A stretch of DNA of 5,422 nt, taken from an uncultured Mycoplasmatota bacterium. Its GTDB lineage: Bacteria; Bacillota_I; Bacilli_A; RF39; UBA660. A program made the position numbers and the translations under genes. The notes under the pieces are model-generated. The model was not told where the DNA came from. It did no database searches and saw only the letters and a program-made list of their open reading frames with translations. Position 1 is the first letter of the stretch; the number at the start of each line of letters is the position of its first letter. This document shows, piece by piece, positions 1 through 5,422 of this stretch. The DNA lies in contig CAMGAM010000065.1 in the NCBI GenBank assembly GCA_946007485.1, forward strand, positions 1 to 5,422, in the 5' to 3' direction.

Positions 1-39
1 AACTTTTCCTTGGGCTTCAATAATATTGTTCTTACTCAA
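1..39 (-). CDS. infA: Translation initiation factor IF-1, N-terminal fragment (cut by window edge)
   Basis: Only the first 13 codons are in the window, reading (M)SKNNIIEAQGKV before the left edge. This fits the start of IF-1 (MAKDDVIEVEGTV in Bacillus), the small OB-fold factor that binds the 30S A site during initiation. infA is also the gene expected after map in Firmicutes spc operons. The inferred start is TTG at 39-37, overlapping the last 8 bases of map. An AGGAG at 53-49 lies 9 bases upstream, which is good spacing. An in-frame ATG at 48-46 would add three residues (MIIL...), but it touches the AGGAG with no spacer and extends the protein beyond the family's usual N-terminus, so TTG is preferred. 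The rest of the OB fold cannot be seen. The identity rests on a short match plus synteny. Confidence 0.85.
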   Translation of the reverse strand, partial: MSKNNIIEAQGKV

Positions 40-790
40 AATTATCATCTCCTGTTAATATACGATATCCATCTTTGGTCACCACTACGGTGTGCTCAAA
101 ATGAGCTGATGGTGAGCCATCTCTTGTAATTATTGTCCAATCATCATCTAAAATATATATTTTGTGAGTTCCAAGATTTAGCATTGGTTCAATGGCGATG
201 ACCATTCCTTCTTTTAGAATCGGTCCAGTTCCTTTTTTACCATAATTAGGAACGTCTGGTTCTTCGTGAAGATGGTTGCCAACACCATGACCTACTAATT
301 CTCTAACAACTCCGAGTTTGTGAGCTTTGGCATATTCTTCAATGGCATGTGATATGTCTCCAATACGATTACCTGGTTTTACTTGTTTTAGTCCTTCAAA
401 TAAAGCTTTTTCGGTATGTTCTAATAAATACGCTTTTTCGCGTGAGACACTGCCTACTTGATAAGACCATGCAGAGTCCCCATGATAACCTTTATAATTG
501 GCGCCAATATCAATACCTATGATATCACCATTTTTAAGTTTTCTGTTTGAGGGAATTCCGTGAACGACTTCTTCATTAATTGAAGTACATATGCTAGCGG
601 GAAATCCTTCATAGTTTAAAAATGATGGAGTAGCATCTTGGCTTGTTATAAAATCATATGCTAATTTATCTAACTCTTTAGTTGTTATTCCTGGTTTAAT
701 ATATGGTAATAAATGCTTGTGTGTACGATAGACAATATTACCTGCTTTTTGCATTAATGATATTTCATAATCTGATTTTATACTAATCAT
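32..790 (-). CDS. map: Methionine aminopeptidase, type I
   Basis: Cytosolic dinuclear-metal exopeptidase that removes the initiator Met from nascent proteins when the second residue is small. The 252-residue protein is a complete single pita-bread domain of type Ia length, with no N-terminal zinc-finger extension. All expected metal ligands are present: D94 (in IDIGA), D105 (in HGDSA), H168 (in GHGVG), E201 (in AIEPM) and E232 (in HFEHT). The substrate-site histidines are also there: H77 (in VVHGIP) and H175 (in HLHEEP). The ATG start at 790-788 lies within the end of adk (8-base overlap). It is preceded by a modest AGAAGG at 802-797 with a 6-base spacer, so coupling to adk translation is likely. 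The stop is TAA at 34-32, overlapping infA. The map-infA pairing downstream of adk is the usual Firmicutes order. The protein is intact and expected to be active. Confidence 0.97.
   Translation of the reverse strand: MISIKSDYEISLMQKAGNIVYRTHKHLLPYIKPGITTKELDKLAYDFITSQDATPSFLNYEGFPASICTSINEEVVHGIPSNRKLKNGDIIGIDIGANYKGYHGDSAWSYQVGSVSREKAYLLEHTEKALFEGLKQVKPGNRIGDISHAIEEYAKAHKLGVVRELVGHGVGNHLHEEPDVPNYGKKGTGPILKEGMVIAIEPMLNLGTHKIYILDDDWTIITRDGSPSAHFEHTVVVTKDGYRILTGDDNFE
49..53 (-). promoter_or_regulatory. Ribosome binding site for infA, inside map
   Basis: AGGAG on the minus strand, inside the last codons of map. It is 9 bases before the TTG at 39 and 0 bases before the in-frame ATG at 48. The spacing is what favours TTG as the infA start. 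The site is seen directly; its use is inferred. Confidence 0.7.
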
Positions 791-1439
791 TTAATACCTT
801 CTTTACTTCTTCAAATATTTCATTGGCACTTTTTGTTCCAACTTCTATTTTATGAAGCAATCCTAATTCATTATAATAATCTATTAATTCTTTGGTACTA
901 TTTATGTATGTATCAAAGCGATGGATAAATACTTCTTCAGTGTCATCACTTCTAGTTTTTAATTGATGATGGCACCTATCGCAAATATTATCTTCTTTTG
1001 GTTTTAAATCAGCCACTAATAAATTATATGATGATCCACAATTGGGACATATTATACGGCTGATTGTTCTTTTTAGTGCTAGGTCTCTATCAATATCGAA
1101 AAAGATAACAACTCCTTTATCATAATTTAGTTCATCAAGCAATTGATTGTAGATTTTAGCTTGATTAATATTTCTTGGATATCCATCTAAGATATATCCA
1201 TTTTGACAGTCAGGTGAAGTGATTCTATTTCTTAATAAAGTAGTAATTACTTCATCTGATACGAGATTTCCTTTTTCCATATCTTCTTTAATAGAGATAC
1301 CTAGTGCTTCTCCTTTGGCAATCTCATCTCTTAAAAGATCACCTGTGGATATATGAGGAATATTATATGCTTCACTCACTAATTTAGATTGTGTTCCCTT
1401 TCCAGCGGCTGGAGGAGCTATAAATATAATATTCTTCAT
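783..1439 (-). CDS. adk: Adenylate kinase with four-cysteine LID and altered P-loop
   Basis: Cytosolic enzyme catalysing ATP + AMP = 2 ADP. From the ATG at 1439-1437 it is 218 residues, the normal length for the long bacterial form. The P-loop is at residues 8-17, APPAAGKGTQ, where the family norm is GAPGAGKGTQ; the catalytic Lys (K14) and GKGT are kept, but two glycines are now Ala. AMP-site motifs STGDLLR (31-37) and DGYPR (R89) are conserved. R124, R128, R163 and R174 match the phosphate-binding arginines. The LID carries C131-x2-C134 and C153-x2-C156, a probable structural zinc site typical of Gram-positive enzymes, about two residues longer between the pairs than I recall for Bacillus. 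A GTG at 1451-1449 would add four residues and overlap secY, but it has no ribosome binding site; the ATG has a GGGTGGA 8 bases upstream. The stop is TAG, the only non-TAA stop here, lying inside the start of map. Confidence 0.95.
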   Translation of the reverse strand: MKNIIFIAPPAAGKGTQSKLVSEAYNIPHISTGDLLRDEIAKGEALGISIKEDMEKGNLVSDEVITTLLRNRITSPDCQNGYILDGYPRNINQAKIYNQLLDELNYDKGVVIFFDIDRDLALKRTISRIICPNCGSSYNLLVADLKPKEDNICDRCHHQLKTRSDDTEEVFIHRFDTYINSTKELIDYYNELGLLHKIEVGTKSANEIFEEVKKVLND

Positions 1440-1440
1440 T

Positions 1441-2700
1441 TTATCTTCCACCCTTATAATTTCTATTTATTAAACTACTTTCCAATTGGTTGTACGTTTC
1501 TAATGCTACACCAATAACGATTAGAATACTTGTACCACCAAGGGAAACACTACTTGGTAAACCGGTATCTATGAAATTACTGAAAATAATTGGTAATCCA
1601 GCAATAATTGCAATAGATAGGGCTCCTAAAAATGTTATTCTTCCAATAACTGTACTAATATATTCTTTGGTTTCTTTACCTGGTCTTACACCTGGAATAT
1701 ATCCACCTTGTTTGTTAAGGTTTTTAGATAATTCTTCAGGATTAATTTGTAAGAAGGTATAGAAGAAACAGAATAGTATTATTACTATCATATAAATACT
1801 AAATCCGACTGGGGTTGTATAGTTAATATATTTTGAGACAAAAACGGCAAATGATGATTCGCTATCCATAAGTCCAGCAATGAATGATGGTATTGTAAAT
1901 AAAACCGATGCAAAGATTACTGGCATAACAGAAGCACTATTTAATTTAAATGGTATATAGTTTTGTCTTGCTCCGTATGCGGATGAAGTTTGGTTAGCAT
2001 ATTGTATTGGTATTCTTCTTTCAGATTTTTCAATGTATACTATTCCGACAATGATTGCGATGTATACAATAACAAAGACAGCAAATGAGATGATTCCTAA
2101 GAATAATGAATCATTTCCTAGAACTAATGACTGAAATGTTTCAATAAACATATTTGGGATACTTGATATGATACCAGCCATAATTAGTAAGGAAATTCCA
2201 TTACCAATTCCTTTTTGAGTCATTTGATCTCCTAGCCATAATAAGAAGGCGGTACCTCCTGTTAAGATAATAGCTATTTTGATGAAATCAAAGGCACTTC
2301 CATTAGGAACAAAGGCATAGGCCATTGCAAATCCTTGAAGGAAAGCAATTCCAAGTCCAAGATATCTATTAATTTGGTTTATCTTTTGTCTTCCAGTAGC
2401 TCCTTGTTCTTTTAATTCAGTAAAATACGGAATAATATCCATTTGAAGAATTCCAGTAATAATTGATGCAGAGATATATGGCATAACTCCTAGAGAGAAA
2501 ATTGAAAATCTTTCTAGAGCTCCACCAGATATAGCATCATATAATTCCCATAGTCCTAAGCCAGATACGGCTCCTTGTGTTCCTGGAACAGGAATAGTTT
2601 TACCAATTATAAATACAAACAAACATGCTAAAGTAAATAATACTCTTTTTCTTATATCTTTATTTTTTTTGTGAAATAGTAATTTAAGTGTTTTAAACAT
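1441..2700 (-). CDS. secY: Preprotein translocase channel subunit SecY
   Basis: Central ten-helix subunit of the SecYEG channel, which moves unfolded proteins across or into the cytoplasmic membrane with SecA or a docked ribosome. Its 419 residues are close to the usual length (about 430). Hydrophobic segments are visible at about 18-34, 73-88, 112-131, 140-157, 168-188, 200-224, 258-276, 299-318, 350-375 and 385-405, giving ten helices. The plug and helix 2 region (GLGLWELYDA then GVMPYISASI) follows helix 1. The cytosolic loop between helices 6 and 7 has KSERRIPIQYA (225-235). The loop between helices 8 and 9 has NPEELSKNLNKQGGYIPGVRPG (320-341, given here in family terms NP...NL.K.GG.IPG.RPG), with R339 matching the Arg required for SecA-dependent export. 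The ATG is one base after the rplO stop (TAA-A-ATG). The stop is TAA, one base before adk. The protein looks complete. Confidence 0.98.
   Translation of the reverse strand: MFKTLKLLFHKKNKDIRKRVLFTLACLFVFIIGKTIPVPGTQGAVSGLGLWELYDAISGGALERFSIFSLGVMPYISASIITGILQMDIIPYFTELKEQGATGRQKINQINRYLGLGIAFLQGFAMAYAFVPNGSAFDFIKIAIILTGGTAFLLWLGDQMTQKGIGNGISLLIMAGIISSIPNMFIETFQSLVLGNDSLFLGIISFAVFVIVYIAIIVGIVYIEKSERRIPIQYANQTSSAYGARQNYIPFKLNSASVMPVIFASVLFTIPSFIAGLMDSESSFAVFVSKYINYTTPVGFSIYMIVIILFCFFYTFLQINPEELSKNLNKQGGYIPGVRPGKETKEYISTVIGRITFLGALSIAIIAGLPIIFSNFIDTGLPSSVSLGGTSILIVIGVALETYNQLESSLINRNYKGGR
1447..1453 (-). promoter_or_regulatory. Ribosome binding site for adk, in the last codons of secY
   Basis: GGGTGGA, purine-rich with a GGTG core, lies about 8 bases before the ATG at 1439 and overlaps the candidate upstream GTG at 1451. 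This supports the ATG as the adk start. It sits inside the final Gly-Gly-Arg codons of secY, so adk translation probably depends on ribosomes finishing secY. Confidence 0.55.
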
Positions 2701-2701
2701 T

Positions 2702-3136
2702 TTAAATCACCTCAGTTGTTCCACCAACATTTTCTATTTTTGTTTTTGCAGTAGATGAAAATTTGTTAGCTTTAACGGTTAATTTCTTAGTTAATTCACC
2801 GTTTCCTAAAATCTTAATCCCATCTAATTCTTTTTTTACTAATCCAGATTCGATTAGTAATTTTTTAGTTACAACAGTTCCTTCTTCAAATCTTTCTAAA
2901 TCTCCAACATTTACAGTTGCATAAACGGTTTGGAAATTGTAATTGTTGAATCCTCTTTTTGATAATCTTCTATATAATGGTAATTGACCTCCTTCAAAGC
3001 CTGGTCTTACGCCACCACCACTTCTAGCGTTTTGTCCTTTTTGACCTTTACCACTTGTTTTTCCGTTTCCAGAGCCAGGTCCACGACCTCTTCTTTTACG
3101 GTCTTTCTTTAATGTTTCTAATTCATTTAGTTTCAT
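2702..3136 (-). CDS. rplO: 50S ribosomal protein L15 (uL15)
   Basis: Late-assembly large-subunit protein. Its long basic N-terminal arm penetrates the rRNA. The protein has 144 residues, two fewer than Bacillus L15 as I recall it. The glycine- and lysine-rich arm includes RGRGPGSGNGKTSGKG (16-31), then ARSGGGVRPGFEGGQLPLYR (37-56). The C-terminal L15 signature is at about 108-139: KILGNGELTKK followed by KANKFSSTA and GG. The ATG at 3136-3134 shares one base with the rpsE stop (TAATG). GAGGAG at 3153-3148 lies 11 bases upstream, inside the end of rpsE. rpmD, usually found between rpsE and rplO, is absent. Intact. Confidence 0.98.
   Translation of the reverse strand: MKLNELETLKKDRKRRGRGPGSGNGKTSGKGQKGQNARSGGGVRPGFEGGQLPLYRRLSKRGFNNYNFQTVYATVNVGDLERFEEGTVVTKKLLIESGLVKKELDGIKILGNGELTKKLTVKANKFSSTAKTKIENVGGTTEVI
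2706..2713 (-). promoter_or_regulatory. Ribosome binding site for secY, inside the end of rplO
   Basis: GAGGTGAT is an eight-base match to the complement of the standard 16S rRNA 3' end. It lies 5 bases before the secY ATG and encodes the last Glu-Val-Ile of L15. This is the longest ribosome binding site in the window read in this way, and it places secY initiation right at the rplO stop codon. Confidence 0.75.
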
Positions 3137-3723
3137 TAGTTTAAAATCTCCTCAACTGTTTTTCCTCTTAATGCTGCAACATGTGATGGTGATTTTTGCA
3201 ACTTAAGGGCGTTTAATGTAGCTCTAGCCATATTTACTTTGGTGCTAGATCCTAAGCTCTTAGATAATACATCTTTAACTCCTGCTAATTCTAGAACATC
3301 TCTAACTGGTCCACCAGCTTTAACTCCAGTACCTTCTTTAGCAGGTTTTAGCATTACTCTAACTGCTCCTTCTTTAACGATTATTTCATGAGAAATTGTA
3401 CGATTATCAATTAATTCAACATTTATTAGATTTTTTGAAGCTTGTTGTGTAGCTTTCTTAACTGCATCTGGCATTTCCTTAGCTTTTCCTAAGCCAATAC
3501 CAACTTTTCCTTTTCTATTACCAACTACAACTGTAGCGGCAAAACGAAATTGACGGCCACCTTTTACTACTTTAGTTACACGATTGATACAAATAACTTT
3601 TTCTTCTAAATCACTTTTTGGTTTATCAAAAGTTCTTTTAGGTCTTCTTTTGTTATTTTTTGAATCATTATTTCTAGCAGGTTTTTCAGCATTTTCTTGT
3701 GGCTTTTTAATTTCTTCGTTCAT
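3136..3723 (-). CDS. rpsE: 30S ribosomal protein S5 (uS5) with basic N-terminal extension
   Basis: Small-subunit protein near the decoding centre and mRNA entry site, involved in accuracy. At 195 residues it is longer than the usual ~166. The extra part is a hydrophilic N-terminal tail (1-38) rich in Lys, Asn, Arg and Glu, probably disordered. The double-stranded-RNA-binding domain follows from about 39 (LEEKVICINRV). It includes VVKGGRQFRF (52-61), the loop in which spectinomycin-resistance changes are known in other species, and GIGLGKAKEMPDAVKKA (75-91). The C-terminal domain has GTGVKAGGPVRDVLELAGV (131-149), SKSLGS (154-159) and the terminal LRGKTVEEIL. Residue V116, in HEIIVKEGA, replaces a Gly common to the Bacillus and E. 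coli proteins. The start is firm: there is no other Met before residue 83, and AAGGAGG at 3736-3730 lies 6 bases upstream. The stop TAA overlaps the rplO ATG. Confidence 0.97.
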   Translation of the reverse strand: MNEEIKKPQENAEKPARNNDSKNNKRRPKRTFDKPKSDLEEKVICINRVTKVVKGGRQFRFAATVVVGNRKGKVGIGLGKAKEMPDAVKKATQQASKNLINVELIDNRTISHEIIVKEGAVRVMLKPAKEGTGVKAGGPVRDVLELAGVKDVLSKSLGSSTKVNMARATLNALKLQKSPSHVAALRGKTVEEILN

Positions 3724-3737
3724 AAGTTTCCTCCTTA

Positions 3738-4100
3738 TTAGAATTCTAATCCATTTTCACGTGCTGCTTCAGCTAATGCTTTAACACGTCCATGATATAG
3801 GTATCCACCTCTATCAAATACTACTTTTTCAATTTTTGCTTTCTTAGCTCTTTTTGCAATTTCTGCTCCGATAAGTTTAGCAGCTTCGACATTTCCACCA
3901 TTTTTGATATTTAATTCTTTTTCTCTAGTGGATGCGCTAACTAAAGTTATTCCTTTTTCGTCGTCGATGATTTGAGCTGTAATATTTGCGTTTGATCTGA
4001 AGACATTTAGTCTTGGTCTATCAGCAGTTCCTGATATTTCTTTTCTGATTCTTTTATGTCTTTCAACACGCATTTCATTTCTTGAAACTTTTTTTATCAT
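3738..4100 (-). CDS. rplR: 50S ribosomal protein L18 (uL18)
   Basis: 5S rRNA-binding protein that, with L5, forms the central protuberance of the large subunit. At 120 residues it has standard bacterial length. The basic N-terminal tail (RVERHKRIRKEISGT, 11-25) leads into RPRLNVFRSNANITAQIIDD (28-47). The C-terminal family hallmark FDRGGYLYHGRVKALAEAAR is at 95-114. The ATG at 4100 is preceded by GAGGAG (4116-4111) with a 10-base spacer. Translation ends in tandem stops TAA-TAA (3740-3735). The gene lies 18 bases after rplF and 14 before rpsE, in the normal operon position. Confidence 0.98.
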   Translation of the reverse strand: MIKKVSRNEMRVERHKRIRKEISGTADRPRLNVFRSNANITAQIIDDEKGITLVSASTREKELNIKNGGNVEAAKLIGAEIAKRAKKAKIEKVVFDRGGYLYHGRVKALAEAARENGLEF

Positions 4101-4118
4101 AAGAATCTCACTCCTCTA

Positions 4119-4658
4119 TTATTTAGATGCTTTCTTTCCTTCTTTATGACGAACATGTTCACCTTTATAACGGATTCCTTTTCCTTTATATGGTTCAGGT
4201 TGTCTTACTTTACGGATATTAGCAGCAAATTCACCTACTACTACTTTGTCAGCACCAGTTACTTCGATTTCAGTAGCACTTATAGCGTTTACTGATAATC
4301 CTGTAGGAATTTCTAGTTTAACTGGATGTGAATATCCGGCTTGAATTGTTAAAGTGTTTCCACTAACAGCAAATCTATATCCGACACCAATTATTTCTAG
4401 TCCTTTTTTGTAACCTTCACTAACTCCAATAATCATATTATTGATATTGGCATTGGTAGTTCCGTGCATTTGATTTGTAAATTTATCATCTTTTAATTTT
4501 TCTACAGTTAATTTATTATCTTCAACGTTAACTTTTAAGGTTTTAATAACGTCTAATTTTAATTCACCTTTTGGGCCTTTTACACTAACTGTATTTTCAA
4601 ATATATCAACATTAACATTTTCAGGTATAGTTAATACTCTTTTTCCAATTCTACTCAT
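4119..4658 (-). CDS. rplF: 50S ribosomal protein L6 (uL6)
   Basis: Large-subunit protein beside the sarcin-ricin loop and factor-binding site, made of two similar domains. From the ATG at 4658 it is 179 residues, the usual length, starting MSRIGKRVLTIPENV. An upstream in-frame TTG at 4676-4674 would add six residues, but it lies inside rpsH and has no ribosome binding site. AAGGAG at 4671-4666 is 7 bases before the ATG. Domain 1 contains VSVKGPKGEL (25-34). Domain 2 contains the L6 signature around 143-162 (EFAANIRKVRQPEPYKGKG) and IRYKGEHVRHKEGKK. In the segment HGTTNANINNMIIGV the usual Arg of HGTTR is Asn69. Tandem stops TAA-TAG (4121-4116) end the gene. Confidence 0.97.
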   Translation of the reverse strand: MSRIGKRVLTIPENVNVDIFENTVSVKGPKGELKLDVIKTLKVNVEDNKLTVEKLKDDKFTNQMHGTTNANINNMIIGVSEGYKKGLEIIGVGYRFAVSGNTLTIQAGYSHPVKLEIPTGLSVNAISATEIEVTGADKVVVGEFAANIRKVRQPEPYKGKGIRYKGEHVRHKEGKKASK

Positions 4659-4665
4659 AACTATT

Positions 4666-4671
4666 CTCCTT
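4666..4671 (-). promoter_or_regulatory. Ribosome binding site for rplF, overlapping the rpsH stop
   Basis: AAGGAG begins inside the rpsH TAA stop and lies 7 bases before the ATG at 4658. It sets the L6 start at MSRIGKR rather than at the upstream TTG at 4676. Confidence 0.75.
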
Positions 4672-5050
4672 ACCAAATATAAGCAATTACTTCGCCACCA
4701 ACATTATTTTTACGAGCTAACTTATCAGTCATAACTCCTTTTGGTGTAGATATAATGGCAATTCCTAATCCATTTAATACATGTGGTATATCTTTAGCAC
4801 CAGCATATACTCTTAGTCCTGGTTTAGAAATTCTCTTTAATCCAGTAATTACTCTTTCTTTATTTTGTCCATATTTTAAAGTTAATGTTAATGTGTTTTC
4901 TTTTACAGTATAACTTTCAATGAAACCTTCGCTATCTAATATTTTAGCTATTTCTACTTTCATTTTTGATGAAGGCATAGAAACTTCTTTATTACGCATT
5001 TGGTTTGCATTACGTATTCTTGTAAGCATATCTGCAATTGGATCTGTCAT
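4670..5050 (-). CDS. rpsH: 30S ribosomal protein S8 (uS8)
   Basis: Primary 16S rRNA-binding protein of the central domain. In E. coli it is also the translational repressor of the spc operon, by binding an mRNA mimic of its rRNA site; whether that happens here is not shown by this sequence. The protein has 126 residues, several fewer than Bacillus (132). The difference lies at the N-terminus, which starts directly at MTDPIADMLTRIRNA, and in a shorter strand region around 46-56. The C-terminal domain is canonical: YGQNKERVITGLKRISKPGL (60-79), VLNGLGIAIISTPKGVMTD (91-109), then GGEVIAYIW at the end. The ATG has AAGGAGG (5066-5060) with a 9-base spacer. The gene is preceded by a 31-base gap, the longest in the window. 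Confidence 0.98.
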   Translation of the reverse strand: MTDPIADMLTRIRNANQMRNKEVSMPSSKMKVEIAKILDSEGFIESYTVKENTLTLTLKYGQNKERVITGLKRISKPGLRVYAGAKDIPHVLNGLGIAIISTPKGVMTDKLARKNNVGGEVIAYIW

Positions 5051-5081
5051 TTAAAAATCCCTCCTTCTTAAATTAATGGTA

Positions 5082-5267
5082 TTACCAACTTGATTTTTTT
5101 ACGCCTGGTATTTGTCCTTTATAAGCTAATTCTCTAAAACAAATACGGCAAATACCAAATTTACTCATAACGGCATGTGGTCTTCCACAGATACTGCAAC
5201 GAGTATATTCTCTAACTTTAAATTTTGGTTTTCTTTGTGATTTTACAATCATTGATTTTTTTGCCAT
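5082..5267 (-). CDS. rpsN: 30S ribosomal protein S14, zinc-binding type (uS14)
   Basis: Small-subunit head protein. At 61 residues it is the short, zinc-containing (C+) form. The cysteines form two C-x2-C pairs, C24-C27 (TRCSICGRPH) and C40-C43 (GICRICFRE), a complete zinc ribbon. The C-terminus GQIPGVKKSSW is typical. The short form at this place in the operon is the standard Firmicutes version; organisms with a zinc-free paralogue usually carry it elsewhere, which cannot be seen here. The ATG is preceded by GGGAGG (5278-5273) with a 5-base spacer, only 11 bases after the rplE stop. The penultimate TGG codon gives the final Trp. Confidence 0.98.
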   Translation of the reverse strand: MAKKSMIVKSQRKPKFKVREYTRCSICGRPHAVMSKFGICRICFRELAYKGQIPGVKKSSW

Positions 5268-5278
5268 TGTTTCCTCCC

Positions 5279-5422
5279 TTATTTCCTAAAAGGAACTCCA
5301 AGTTCTTTTAATAAATCATAAGCTTCTTCATTAGTTTTAGCTGTTGTAACGATTACAATATCCATTCCTCTTACTTTTTCTACTTCATCAAAATTTATTT
5401 CTGGGAAAATTAATTGTTCTTT
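5279..5422 (-). CDS. rplE: 50S ribosomal protein L5 (uL5), C-terminal fragment (cut by window edge)
   Basis: The last 47 codons and TAA stop of rplE run off the right edge, in frame to the final base. The visible protein begins KEQLIFPEINFDEVEKVRGM and ends LLKELGVPFRK. This matches the C-terminal segment of L5, including the strongly conserved VRGMDIVIVTTA. L5 binds 5S rRNA with L18 in the central protuberance and touches the P-site tRNA and S13. The position immediately upstream of rpsN is the standard one. The N-terminal two thirds lie outside the window, so completeness cannot be judged. Confidence 0.97.
   Translation of the reverse strand, partial: KEQLIFPEINFDEVEKVRGMDIVIVTTAKTNEEAYDLLKELGVPFRK

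Noticed and set aside
1440..1451. GTG start giving adenylate kinase four extra residues (MEDK)
   Set aside because: It has no ribosome binding site upstream and would extend the protein before the usual N-terminus; the ATG at 1439 has a purine-rich site at suitable spacing.
1490..1762. Plus-strand open frame of about 90 codons inside secY
   Set aside because: It is antisense to the conserved C-terminal half of secY, has no recognisable protein features, and no ribosome binding site was noted for it. It is a shadow of the real gene.
3584..3784. Plus-strand open frame of about 66 codons, Leu/Phe-rich and membrane-like
   Set aside because: It is antisense to the Lys/Arg/Asn-rich S5 tail and the L18 end. 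Reverse complements of AAA/AAG and GAA codons give Phe, Leu and Ser, which explains the hydrophobic look.
4659..4676. TTG start giving L6 six extra residues (MVRRIV)
   Set aside because: It lies inside rpsH. The AAGGAG at 4671-4666 is downstream of it and correctly placed for the ATG at 4658.
5051..5081. The 31-base gap before rpsH as a possible S8 autoregulatory site
   Set aside because: Apart from the AAGGAGG ribosome binding site it is AT-rich, and I could not see the structured helix with internal bulge that an S8 site needs.
5077..5087. Palindrome TGGTATTACCA across the rpsN stop codon
   Set aside because: Only five base pairs with a one-base centre, too short a loop for a stable hairpin and with no U-tract, so it is neither a terminator nor a convincing S8 operator.
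1..5422. Mycoplasma-like genetic code (TGA as Trp), suggested by AT-richness, missing rpmD and absence of TGA stops
   Set aside because: Trp codons examined in rpsH, rpsN, secY and map are TGG, and all genes are full length without reading through any TGA, so the standard code suffices.

Overview
The window is one contiguous stretch of the bacterial spc (ribosomal protein) operon. Every gene is on the minus strand, so transcription runs from the right end of the window to the left. In transcription order: the 3' end of rplE (L5), rpsN (zinc-type S14), rpsH (S8), rplF (L6), rplR (L18), rpsE (S5), rplO (L15), secY (preprotein translocase channel), adk (adenylate kinase), map (type I methionine aminopeptidase) and the first 13 codons of infA (IF-1). 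No RNA genes, mobile elements, CRISPR arrays, promoters or terminators were seen, and there is no gene-free stretch longer than 31 bases.

The organism is most likely a low-G+C Firmicute (Bacilli, or a relative close to the Mollicutes). The grounds are the AT-rich sequence, strong AAGGAGG-type ribosome binding sites, a zinc-ribbon S14, a four-cysteine LID in adenylate kinase and the gene order secY-adk-map-infA. Trp is encoded by TGG where I checked, and no reading frame needs a TGA to be read through, so the mycoplasma genetic code is not indicated. No gene uses TGA as its stop: all visible stops are TAA except adk (TAG). The absence of rpmD (L30) between rpsE and rplO is compatible with a Mollicutes-related lineage but does not prove it.

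Layout: 5422-3738 holds the small ribosomal protein genes, separated by 11-31 bases that carry little more than ribosome binding sites. From rpsE leftward the packing tightens. rpsE/rplO overlap by one base (TAATG), rplO/secY and secY/adk are joined as TAA-A-ATG, and adk/map and map/infA each overlap by 8 bases. The lower half is therefore probably translationally coupled. Functionally, the ribosomal proteins build both subunits, SecY docks the translating ribosome for membrane insertion, Map trims the initiator Met from nascent chains, IF-1 serves initiation, and Adk balances adenine nucleotides.

This is a conserved housekeeping region and I found no new biological system in it. The points worth a second look are the missing rpmD, a non-canonical P-loop in adenylate kinase, a basic N-terminal extension on S5, substitutions at usually conserved positions of L6 and S5, and an infA start that appears to be TTG although an in-frame ATG lies just upstream.
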